Part shown: positions 8,158 to 15,773 of the stretch, piece by piece
How positions within the stretch are numbered: position 1 is the stretch's first letter
How the letters are laid out: the number at the start of each line of letters is the position of its first letter
Assembly: GCF_003846175.1 (NCBI RefSeq)
Contig: NZ_ML123048.1
Span: forward strand, 373,337-431,839
Length of the DNA stretch: 58,503 nucleotides
From: Streptomyces sp. ADI95-17
GTDB taxonomy: Bacteria; Actinomycetota; Actinomycetes; Streptomycetales; Streptomycetaceae
Reading direction: 5' to 3'
Made by a program: the position numbers and the translations under genes
Notes under the pieces: generated by a model
The model's database searches: none
Seen by the model: the letters and a program-made list of their open reading frames with translations, nothing else
Told to the model about the DNA's origin: nothing

Positions 8158-10498
8158 ACACCCAGGCGTGCTCTCCGGTCCGGCGGGCCGCCGCCGGTAC
8201 GTCGATCACCAGCGAGCCGCCCCGGACCCGCCAGTTGAGCGGCCGGTCGTGACCGAGCAGGGTGATCCGGTCACCGCCGCGGACCGGCACCGGAGCCTCG
8301 ACGGTGAGGGTCGCGCCGGGCCGTGCCAGGGAGTGGATGTAGAACGCCCGGTTCGGCCGCAGCGTGAACCGCAGGTCCTCACCGAGCTGCGGCATCCGTG
8401 ACCAGTACGTGGTGTCGTAGACCGCCTCCCCGTTGGTCTTCAGCCACTCCCCCGTCTCGCGCAGCCTGCGCTGCATGATGTCGGGGATCGTGCCGTCCGC
8501 CCTGGGCCCGATGTCCAGCAGGAAGTTGCCGTTCTTGGAGACGATGTCGACGAGCGAGTGCACGATCTCCTCGGCCGTCATGTACTTCTCGTCCGGCGTC
8601 TGGGCGTTGTAGCCGTAGCTGAACGGGTCGAGGCCGCGGCTGGACTCCCACTTGGCGGTGACGATCTGGTCGTACGTCGTGTACTCGGGCGTGGTGAAGT
8701 CGTACGCGCCGATCCCGGAGCGGTTGTTGACGGTGACCTCGACCGGGCGGGCCCGGTTCTTCGCCTGGTTGAAGTACTCGGCCAGCACCCGGTGACTGTC
8801 GTTGTCGCCGCCGATGTCGCACCAGAGGATCTCGGGGCCGTACCCGTGGATCAGCTCCAGCATCTGCGGGCCCTGGAACTGGGTGACGTAGTCCTTGCCC
8901 GCTGTGTGACCGGTGTACGGGACGGGCTCCAGGGTGTACGGATTGCGCGGGGCGTGGCCCATCCACGGGTGGTCGGGGTTGAACCATTCGGGCATGGAGA
9001 AGTACAGCCCGGGGTGGAGCTCGGGGGTGTAGCGGCGCGAGGCGTCGAAGAGCTCCTTGACCAGGTCGCGCCCGGGCCCCATCTTCACCGAGTTGCGGTC
9101 CGAGAGCTTGGTGTCCCAGAGCGCGAAGCCCTCGTGGTGCTTGGAGGTGAGGACGTGGTACTGGGCGCCGGCGTCCCGGAACAGCTCCACCCAGGAACGC
9201 GGGTCGAAGCGTTCGGCGCGGAACCGCGGGATGAAGTCGTCGTAGGCGAAGGACTCGCCGTAGGTCTCGCGGTGGTGGGCATAGGTGGGGTTGTTGGGGT
9301 CCTGCATCTGGTTCCAGTACCACTCGGCGTACTGCGTGCCGACCGGCGCCCAGGCGGGAACCGAGTAGACCCCCCAGTGGATGAAGATCCCGAACTTCGC
9401 CTGCTGGAACCAGTACGGCGCCTGGTGGGTGGAGAGGGAGGCGTCCGTCGGTGTGTAGTCGGGGACGCCGAGGGTGAGCGAGCGCCGGACCGTGGCCGCC
9501 CGCGCCCCTCGTCCGTGCGCGACAACGTTGCCTTCCCGGGCGGTGCCGGGTGCGGTGCCGGGTCTGCTGCGGATGCCGATGCGGACGCGGGTCTGTTCGC
9601 CGGGGGCGAGGCGGCTGACGCGGGCGGGCGCGACGGTGCGGGCTCCGGGCACGTCCACGGAGAGGGTGAGGCCGTCGGCGGCGAGGATGCCGACGGTGCC
9701 GGCGTTGACGACGGTGGCCTCCACGCTCTGGGCGCCGGAGTCCAGCAGCGAGGTGGTGGAGTGGGCGTCGCGAAGCGCCAACGCCCTTCCCTGGGCGGCC
9801 GGTTGGAGCGAGAGCGCGAAGATGTGCAGGGACGGCTTGCCGGCCTCGGCTGGCTGGGTGGTCGGCAGGGTGAGCGCCACGGCTTCCCTGGCCGGGTCGA
9901 GCGGGATCTCGCTGACCGCGATGGACACCGGGTGCTGGTCCTTGGCGCCATCGGCGGTGTAGCGGTAGGCGGCGGTGAGGGCGCCGCTGCCGCCGTACCA
10001 GTCGGGCCCGCCGAGCGGCGGGGTCGTCGTGGTGCCGTCCGCGTAGTGGACCGTGGCCCTGCCGGACGCGGCGCCGTAGCTGCACGAGGTGAGGAAGAGA
10101 CCGGAGAGGTAGCGGCCGGGCGGCAGGTCGATGCGCTGGCCGAGGGCGACGACATTGTTCTTGGTCCCGGCCGTGGAGCCGGGGAAGAGGAAGGCGGTGC
10201 CGCCGATCTCCCGTTCTCCGGCGGGGAGTTCATCACCCGGGAAGGTGTAGCCGGATCCGTCGAAGTCGCCGCCGCGGGCGTCGGCGGTGTCGATTCCGTC
10301 GTTGTCGAACCACGTGTCGAGAGGCACGGGGACGGCGGCGGGAACGGTGCCCCACCCGCCGCCGTCCGTGCCGGCTCCGGTGCGCGTGGCGGCCGCGGGG
10401 TGCGGGGCCGCATCGGCGGTGGCGGGGGTGAGCAGGGCGGCGCCGACTGCCGCCCCTGCCGTCATTCCGAGTACATGGCGTCTGGGAAGTTCGGTCAT
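8135..10498 (-). CDS. Tat-exported GH29 alpha-L-fucosidase
   Basis: This 787-residue secreted enzyme should remove alpha-L-fucose from glycans. The N-terminus (LPRRHVLGMTAGAAVG) is a twin-arginine signal. Residues of roughly 45-345 form beta-rich accessory modules, after which comes the GH29 barrel (FGIFIHWGVYSVPAW and YAEWYWNQM). The catalytic nucleophile is D561 in EILWCDIGGD. A C-terminal beta domain completes the enzyme. The length is greater than that of simple GH29 enzymes (about 450-600) because of the N-terminal modules. The gene is monocistronic, and its upstream region has a repeated CATCCGATGA element, probably the target of a sugar-responsive repressor. Confidence 0.9.
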   Translation of the reverse strand: MTELPRRHVLGMTAGAAVGAALLTPATADAAPHPAAATRTGAGTDGGGWGTVPAAVPVPLDTWFDNDGIDTADARGGDFDGSGYTFPGDELPAGEREIGGTAFLFPGSTAGTKNNVVALGQRIDLPPGRYLSGLFLTSCSYGAASGRATVHYADGTTTTPPLGGPDWYGGSGALTAAYRYTADGAKDQHPVSIAVSEIPLDPAREAVALTLPTTQPAEAGKPSLHIFALSLQPAAQGRALALRDAHSTTSLLDSGAQSVEATVVNAGTVGILAADGLTLSVDVPGARTVAPARVSRLAPGEQTRVRIGIRSRPGTAPGTAREGNVVAHGRGARAATVRRSLTLGVPDYTPTDASLSTHQAPYWFQQAKFGIFIHWGVYSVPAWAPVGTQYAEWYWNQMQDPNNPTYAHHRETYGESFAYDDFIPRFRAERFDPRSWVELFRDAGAQYHVLTSKHHEGFALWDTKLSDRNSVKMGPGRDLVKELFDASRRYTPELHPGLYFSMPEWFNPDHPWMGHAPRNPYTLEPVPYTGHTAGKDYVTQFQGPQMLELIHGYGPEILWCDIGGDNDSHRVLAEYFNQAKNRARPVEVTVNNRSGIGAYDFTTPEYTTYDQIVTAKWESSRGLDPFSYGYNAQTPDEKYMTAEEIVHSLVDIVSKNGNFLLDIGPRADGTIPDIMQRRLRETGEWLKTNGEAVYDTTYWSRMPQLGEDLRFTLRPNRAFYIHSLARPGATLTVEAPVPVRGGDRITLLGHDRPLNWRVRGGSLVIDVPAAARRTGEHAWVFKIAWSG

Positions 10499-10500
10499 GA

Positions 10501-10584
10501 CATCCGATGATTGGAGCGCGACGCGAACCTGTCAATGCAATCTTCCAGACAGAACGAAACAGGCTTCCCACATCCATCCGATGA
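10501..10584 (-). promoter_or_regulatory. two CATCCGATGA operator-like repeats
   Basis: CATCCGATGA occurs at 10501-10510 and at 10575-10584, upstream of the fucosidase gene. The 9-bp core CATC-C-GATG is an inverted repeat around a central base. Two identical copies 74 bp apart in an otherwise unremarkable 141-bp intergenic region suggest binding by one dimeric regulator, probably GntR- or LacI-like. The identity of the regulator is unknown. Confidence 0.45.
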
Positions 10585-10639
10585 CTGAGTGAGGGCGCGA
10601 TCGGGTCGTTCTCTCAGGGCCCGGCCCCGGCGGCACACG

Positions 10640-11308
10640 TCACTTGGACTCCTCCCGGGCCCGCAGCAGCTTGGTGATCTGTCTGACGAGCTCGTCGTCG
10701 CTGGTCACGGCCTTGCCGGAGACCAGGGCTCCCAGGCGCTCGGCGGTCTGGAAGTCGTAGGCGCGCTCCCGGTCCGTACCGGGGACGCTGTCGTACTCGT
10801 CCTCCGCGCGGAAGCCGACGGTCAGATCGACCGCCTTCGCGATGATCCAGGTGAGGATGAAGGAGAACGCGATCACGGAGACGACGGCGACGAGCTGCTT
10901 GCCCAGCAGCCCCCAGCCGCCCCCGTAGAAGAGCCCTTCCTTGCCGCTGATCCGAGCGGTGGCGAAGAGGCCGACCATGATCAGGCCGATCAGGCCGCCG
11001 ACGCCGTGCACGCCCACCACGTCGAGGGTGTCGTCCACGTCGAAGCGGTACTTGAGCGTGATGGCGAAGGCGCAGACCGCCCCGACCACGAGGCCGGTGA
11101 TGACGGCGCCGAGCGTGTCGACCTCACCGCAGGCGGGGGTGATGGCGACCATGCCCGCCACTGCGGCGGAGACGACGCCCATGGTGGTGACCGTGCCGGT
11201 GCGCCATTTCTCGACCAGCGGCCAGGTGACCATGGCGCCCGCGGCGCCGAGCTGGGTGTTGATGAACGCGGCGGACGCGGTGCCCTGATCGGTGAGCGCC
11301 GAGCCGGA
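10640..11308 (-). pseudogene. ammonium transporter (Amt) lacking its N-terminal half
   Basis: The C-terminal 220 or so codons of an Amt-family ammonium channel remain. Recognisable parts are FINTQLGAAGAMVTW, LKYRFDVDDTLDVVGVHGVGG (with the pore-region histidine HGVGG) and a charged cytosolic tail. A full-length Amt has about 400-450 residues. Homology stops upstream at GSALTDQG near 11308, where the start codon of the divergent crcB gene lies. All the first membrane helices, the start codon and the promoter are missing. Translation could restart at an internal ATG (11233), but the product could not form a channel. A deletion or rearrangement with a breakpoint near 11303-11308 is inferred. Confidence 0.82.
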
Positions 11309-11766
11309 TGCGACTGCACCACCACACCCACCCCGATCACCACCCCGGAGCGCAGCCGGCCGTCGTGGTGGCCGTCGCGATCGGCGGCGCCGGCGGGGCC
11401 GCCGCCCGCTACGGTGCCGAGCGGATCTGGCCGACCGGCGCTTCGGCGTTCCCCTGGACGGTTCTGCTGGTCAACACCGTGGGCTGCTTCCTGATGGGTG
11501 TCCTGATGGTCACCTCGAAGCTGCGCTTTCCCGGTTCACCGCGGCTGATCAGTCCGCTGCTGGGCACGGGTGTGCTCGGCGGGTTCACCACGTTCTCCCA
11601 CTACACGGACAATGTGCGGCAGCTCTTCGAGAACGGCAGGCCCGGCTATGCGGTCGGCTGTCTGCTGCTGACGGTCGTGGCGGCCCTGGCCGCCGTGACG
11701 GCGGGCGCCTTCGCCGCGCACTTCGTCCTCGGACGTGGCTACGCGGCCCAGGACGGCACCCGATGA
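11308..11766 (+). CDS. crcB: CrcB/Fluc fluoride channel subunit 1
   Basis: This 152-residue four-helix membrane protein belongs to the CrcB/Fluc fluoride exporters. The conserved motifs GGAGGAAARYG, NTVGCFLMG and GGFTTFSHY are present. In actinobacteria two crcB genes usually lie in tandem and form a dual-topology channel; the second follows with an ATGA overlap. The start ATG sits exactly at the breakpoint of the truncated Amt gene, so its native promoter, and possibly its native first codons, may have been lost. Only a weak ribosome binding site (GAGCCGG) is visible. The His-rich start (MRLHHHTHPDHH) is compatible with a normal variable N-terminus. Confidence 0.88.
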   Translation: MRLHHHTHPDHHPGAQPAVVVAVAIGGAGGAAARYGAERIWPTGASAFPWTVLLVNTVGCFLMGVLMVTSKLRFPGSPRLISPLLGTGVLGGFTTFSHYTDNVRQLFENGRPGYAVGCLLLTVVAALAAVTAGAFAAHFVLGRGYAAQDGTR

Positions 11767-12137
11767 CCGACTGGCTGCTCGTGCTCGCCGGTGGACTGGC
11801 CGGCGCACCGCTCCGCTATCTGCTCGGTGTGGACGCCAAGTTCCGTCTTCACACCGCTTTTCCGTGGGGCACCTTCGCGGCCAACGCGAGTGCGGCGCTG
11901 CTCCTCGGCTTCTTCTCCGAGGCCGTGACCGACGGGGAGCTGGGGCCCCGGCTCCAGCTGTTGCTCGCCACCGGCTTCTGCGGTGCCCTGTCGACCTGGT
12001 CGACGTTCTCGTACGAGCTGCTGACCTTCGCCTCGGCCCGTCGGCTGTCCATGGCGGCGGGGTATCTGGTGCTCACCGTGGGTGCGGGCGTCGGGCTGTC
12101 GTTCGCCGGGGCGGCCGTGGCGGGCGCGGTCCGGTGA
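11763..12137 (+). CDS. crcB: CrcB/Fluc fluoride channel subunit 2
   Basis: This 124-residue CrcB/Fluc subunit starts MTDWLLVLAGGLAGAPLRY and has the family motif GALSTWSTFSYE. It overlaps the first subunit gene by four bases, so the two are made together and probably pair as an antiparallel heterodimer that lets fluoride leave the cell. No fluoride riboswitch is visible upstream of the pair, which fits the loss of the original upstream region at the Amt junction. Confidence 0.9.
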   Translation: MTDWLLVLAGGLAGAPLRYLLGVDAKFRLHTAFPWGTFAANASAALLLGFFSEAVTDGELGPRLQLLLATGFCGALSTWSTFSYELLTFASARRLSMAAGYLVLTVGAGVGLSFAGAAVAGAVR

Positions 12138-12215
12138 GACGGCGGCGCCGAGACCGGCCGAGCTCCGGCCCGCGCGATGCGGACCGGAGCTCGGCTGCGG
12201 TGCTGTGAGGCCGTG

Positions 12216-12392
12216 TCAGTCGATGCCGGGCAGGATGTGCGGCTCGGCGAGGTCGTCCTCGTAGCCGGCCAGCCGGATCGGTGCGGACCTGGCCCAGACC
12301 TCGATGTTCCGGAGCTTCTCGGGCCTGCGGGGCCGGTCTCCGTGCCGTTCGGCAGGTCGCTTCTCTTGCTTCGTCAGTTCCGGTGTCGTCAC
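12216..12392 (-). CDS. 58-residue orphan small protein
   Basis: A short gene begins with GTG at 12392 behind a near-perfect ribosome binding site (AAAGGAG, six to seven bases upstream) and ends with TGA at 12216. The product has a charged, Lys/Arg/Glu-rich first half (TPELTKQEKRPAERHGDRP) and a different second half, with NIEVWARSAPIRLAGYED followed by DLAEPHILPGID at the C-terminus. There is no signal peptide, membrane helix or known domain that I recognise. The bipartite layout resembles a leader plus a distinct tail, as in peptide precursors, but no modifying enzyme is adjacent. A conserved small structural or regulatory protein is equally possible. It is convergent with crcB and has its own upstream region. 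Confidence 0.65.
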   Translation of the reverse strand: MTTPELTKQEKRPAERHGDRPRRPEKLRNIEVWARSAPIRLAGYEDDLAEPHILPGID

Positions 12393-12611
12393 CGCGCACT
12401 CCTTTGTGTCGCGTCACCCTGGGCGTCGCCGATGCTCCGGCCTCATCGCCGGGAGACCAGCCACCCGTAGGGGCAGGGGCAAGAACAGTTCGGTCGCGGT
12501 GGCGCCGGGTACGGGGCGGGACGGCGGCTTGGTTGACAAGCCTGTCCCAGGACGGTCGAGGAAGGTTTGTGGACTCCTCGATTACGTCCGTTCACATCAG
12601 GGTAACCAAAT

Positions 12612-12652
12612 GAGCGCTTCCGCGCTCGATGGAACGTGTGCTCTAGGTCACT
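12612..12652. promoter_or_regulatory. CRP-like palindrome and short inverted repeat
   Basis: TGTGCTCTAGGTCACT (12637-12652) matches ten of the twelve fixed bases of the actinobacterial CRP/GlxR site TGTGANNTANNTCACA. Next to it GAGCGC-TTCC-GCGCTC (12612-12627) is a perfect 6-4-6 inverted repeat. Both lie in the 358-bp region between the SDR gene and the 58-residue gene, and could control the latter, about 220-260 bp downstream. Apart from the SDR terminator, nothing else was recognised in this gap. Confidence 0.4.
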
Positions 12653-12686
12653 TTCAGCCACCGGGCAGGGTGCCGGACATGGCGAA

Positions 12687-12717
12687 GACCCGGCCGGGAG
12701 CGGCTCCCGACCGGGTC
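12687..12717 (-). terminator. terminator of the zinc-ribbon SDR gene
   Basis: GACCCGGCCGGGAGC and GCTCCCGACCGGGTC pair with a single mismatch around a one-base centre, giving a 15-bp stem. It lies 34 bp beyond the SDR stop codon on the minus strand, the expected place for a Rho-independent terminator. Confidence 0.65.
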
Positions 12718-12750
12718 GACGACTGTTCGTGCACGCCGTATCGGCGGCGA

Positions 12751-14235
12751 CTACCAGTTGGCGGGCGCGTAGTCCTTGAGGAAGCAGCCGTACAGATCCT
12801 CGCCCTCCTCGCCGCGCACGATCGGGTCGTAGACGCGGGCGGCGCCGTCGACCAGGTCGAGCGGGGCGTGGAAGCCCTCCTCGGCGAGGCGGATCTTGTC
12901 GGGGTGCGGGCGCTCGTCGGTGATCCAGCCGGTGTCGACGGCGGTCATCAGGATGCCGTCCTTCTCGAACATCTCCTGGGCACTGGTGCGGGTGAGCATG
13001 TTCAGGGCGGCCTTGGCCATGTTGGTGTGCGGGTGGCCGGCGCCCTTGTAGCCGCGGCTGAAAACGCCCTCCATCGCGGAGACGTTGACCACGTAGGCCC
13101 GCTTGGCGGCCGTCGCGGCCATGGCCGGGCGGAGCCGGCTGATCAGGATGAACGGGGCGGTGGAGTTGCAGAGCTGGACCTCCAGCAGCTCGATCGGCTC
13201 GACCTCCTCGACCGTCTGGATCCAGCTGTTGGTGTCGTGCAGGTCGGGCACCAGCCCGCCCGCGTCGATCGCCGTCCCGGCGGCGATCCGCTCCAGCGAC
13301 GCGGAACCGGTGACCAGGGCGAGCTCGGTGACGTCCTGCGCGCTCAGCCCCTCCTTGCGGGCGGCCGGCAGGGCCGCGACCCGGTCGACGGTGCCGCTGC
13401 CGAAGGTGCCGATGACCTCGGCGGCGGGCAGCTCGCCCGCCGGGAGCGGCGCCGACTCGGCGTTGACCAGCTCGCTGTAGGCGTTGGGCGAGCGGCGCAC
13501 GGTCTGCGCCGCGTTGTTGATCAGGATGTCCAGCGGACCTTCGGCGGCGACCGAGTCGGCGAGGGCGACGACCTGGGCGGGGTCGCGCAGGTCGATGCCG
13601 ACGATCTTCAGCCGGTGGATCCACTCGTCGCTGTCCGGCATCGCCTTGAAGCGGCGGATCGCGTCGTTGGGGAAGCGGGTGGTGATGGTGGTGTGCGCCC
13701 CGTCGCGCAGCAGCCGCAGCGCGATGTACATGCCGATCTTGGCCCGGCCGCCGGTCAGCAGCGCGCGCCGGCCGGTGAGGTCGGTCCGGGCGTCGCGGCG
13801 CGAGCGGTTCTCCTTCGCGCACTGCTGGCAGAGCTGGTGGTAGAAGGCGTCCACCTCGACGTACCGGGTCTTGCAGATGTAGCAGGAGCGGGGCCGCTGG
13901 AGCACACCCGCGATCTCCGCGCGGGCGGACGACGACGGCAGGACGCCCTGCGTCTCGTCGTCGATCCGGTCGGCCGAGCCGGTCGCGGTCGCCTCGGTGA
14001 CCGCCTTGTCGTGGGCGGTCTTGGCGGCGCGGCGCTCCTGGCGGCGGCGCTGCTTCACCGTCCGGTAGATCCCGGCCGTGGCGCGGCGCACGAGGATGGC
14101 GTCCGGGTGGTCGACCTCGATGCTGTCGAGTTCGTCGAGCACGCTCAGGCAGACGGCCAGCCGCTCCGGGTCGATACCGGGACCGAACTCCTCAGTTCCG
14201 GGAGCGAGCTCCGGGCTGTCCTCTGTCACCGTCAT
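12751..14235 (-). CDS. SDR-fold protein with zinc ribbon and no catalytic Tyr
   Basis: This 494-residue protein joins an N-terminal helical part (1-110), a four-cysteine zinc-ribbon-like motif (C118, C121, C136, C139) and a short-chain dehydrogenase fold from about 150. The dinucleotide motif is TGGRAKIG (161-168), and NNAAQTVRR follows in the usual place. At the usual YxxxK site the sequence is T404-NMA-K408 (HPHTNMAKAALNM), so the catalytic tyrosine is absent. It may therefore be a binding or regulatory protein rather than a normal oxidoreductase, or use a different catalytic residue. The substrate is unknown. It is monocistronic and divergent from the phosphatase/kinase module. Confidence 0.78.
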   Translation of the reverse strand: MTVTEDSPELAPGTEEFGPGIDPERLAVCLSVLDELDSIEVDHPDAILVRRATAGIYRTVKQRRRQERRAAKTAHDKAVTEATATGSADRIDDETQGVLPSSSARAEIAGVLQRPRSCYICKTRYVEVDAFYHQLCQQCAKENRSRRDARTDLTGRRALLTGGRAKIGMYIALRLLRDGAHTTITTRFPNDAIRRFKAMPDSDEWIHRLKIVGIDLRDPAQVVALADSVAAEGPLDILINNAAQTVRRSPNAYSELVNAESAPLPAGELPAAEVIGTFGSGTVDRVAALPAARKEGLSAQDVTELALVTGSASLERIAAGTAIDAGGLVPDLHDTNSWIQTVEEVEPIELLEVQLCNSTAPFILISRLRPAMAATAAKRAYVVNVSAMEGVFSRGYKGAGHPHTNMAKAALNMLTRTSAQEMFEKDGILMTAVDTGWITDERPHPDKIRLAEEGFHAPLDLVDGAARVYDPIVRGEEGEDLYGCFLKDYAPANW

Positions 14236-14498
14236 TGCCGTTCCTCTGTCATCCGTCTCTCGTGGCGCCGACCGCCGTACCTGCTCCTGCCGGGCCGAAC
14301 GCCCCGATCAAGTCTGCCATGCACCGGCCGCTGCTCCGTTCGCGTGACTTCCCGCACGGCTCCACGGTCGGTCGGCCGTGGGTGGGGACGACCGTGGGGC
14401 GGCCGCGCCCGGCCGCCTCCTCCACTGATCGGTCACATATGCTTCGCTGCCATACGGCCGGGGTGGGCCGTGCCGTACGTACAAAAGGGGGGTGCACT

Positions 14499-15773
14499 GT
14501 GACCGGGCTCCCCGCGGACGGCTCTCCGGCGAAACCCGTGCGTTCGGACGTCGTCCCCGTGCAGCCGGGCCCTTCCCCGGTCGGCAACGGATCGGTCTGG
14601 GACGTCGATGCCGTGATCCTGCTGGTCGAGGACGACGCCGGCGATGCGCTGCTGGTCGAGGAGATGCTCGCGGACAGCGAGCTGGACTCCGCGCTGACCT
14701 GGTGCAAGACGCTGGCGGAGGCACGGCGCTTCCTGGCCGGGAGCCGCACCCCGTGCTGTGTGCTGCTCGATCTGCATCTGCCCGACGTGTTCGGCCTGGA
14801 CGCCGTCACCCAGCTCGTCGAGTCGGCCCCGGACGCGGCCATCGTGGTGCTGACCGGCCGGGCCGAGTCCGATACGGGCCTGTCGGCCGTGGCGACCGGC
14901 GCCCAGGACTACCTAGTCAAGGGGCGGCTCGATCCGGAGGCGCTGGGCCGTTCGGTCCGCTACGCCCTCCAGCGCAAGCAGGTCGAGCGGGCGGCGGCGG
15001 CGCTGCGTGCCAACCGTCTGATGGCGCAGGAGAACGCCCGCCTGGAGCGCGGTCTGCTGCCGGTGCCGCTGCTGCTCGACGACTCCTTCGAGGCGGTCGC
15101 CCGGTACGAGCCGGGCAGGGCGCACGCGCTGCTCAGCGGGGACTTCTACGACGTGGTGCAGACGTCCGACGGCACGGTGCACGCGGTGATCGGCGATGTG
15201 TCGGGGCACGGGGCGGCGGAGGCGGCGCTGGGGGTGTGTCTGCGGGTGGCGTGGCGTACGGCGGTGCTGTGCGCGACCGGCCAGCTCGAACAGGTCCGGC
15301 TGCTGGAGGAGATCCTGGTCGCCGAGCGTTCCGACCCGCATGTCTTCGCGACTGTCACCTCGCTGGCCTTCGACCCGGACCGGTGCCGGGTGCGGGTGGT
15401 GCGGGCCGGGCACCCCGGGCTGCTGCTGCGCGGCGGGGCCCGGGTGAGCTGGGAGGAGCCCGAGCCCGGGATGGCGCTGGGTCTGGTGCCGGGGACGGGG
15501 ACGGAGCGGTGGAGCGCCTCGGAGCTGTCGCTGCCCTCGGACGGCCGGCTCGTGCTGTTCACCGACGGGCTCTTCGAGGGGCGTTCGGGACCGGGCTCCC
15601 GGCTGGGCGAGGAAGGGCTGCTCGCCATGGCCCGCAGGCACGGGGCGCTGGCGGCCCGGGACTTCGTGGACACCCTGGTCGACGAGGCGGCCGCGGCGGC
15701 GTCCCCGTACGGCGGTCTCGCCGACGACGTCGCCGTGCTCCACCTGGGCTGGGGACGGAGCGGCGCGCGATGA
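14499..15773 (+). CDS. REC-SpoIIE phosphatase
   Basis: This 424-residue protein has an N-terminal response-regulator receiver (about 36-155, phosphoacceptor D91, conserved K141), a short coiled linker, and a PP2C-type SpoIIE phosphatase domain (about 185-424) with GDFYDVV, GDVSGHG and ADDVAVLHL metal-binding segments. Such proteins dephosphorylate anti-anti-sigma factors when activated by a kinase. The GTG at 14499 was chosen because a strong AAAAGGGGGG lies upstream and the receiver begins soon after. The stop overlaps the start of the next gene, a histidine kinase, by four bases, suggesting that the two act as one signalling unit. Confidence 0.87.
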   Translation: MTGLPADGSPAKPVRSDVVPVQPGPSPVGNGSVWDVDAVILLVEDDAGDALLVEEMLADSELDSALTWCKTLAEARRFLAGSRTPCCVLLDLHLPDVFGLDAVTQLVESAPDAAIVVLTGRAESDTGLSAVATGAQDYLVKGRLDPEALGRSVRYALQRKQVERAAAALRANRLMAQENARLERGLLPVPLLLDDSFEAVARYEPGRAHALLSGDFYDVVQTSDGTVHAVIGDVSGHGAAEAALGVCLRVAWRTAVLCATGQLEQVRLLEEILVAERSDPHVFATVTSLAFDPDRCRVRVVRAGHPGLLLRGGARVSWEEPEPGMALGLVPGTGTERWSASELSLPSDGRLVLFTDGLFEGRSGPGSRLGEEGLLAMARRHGALAARDFVDTLVDEAAAAASPYGGLADDVAVLHLGWGRSGAR

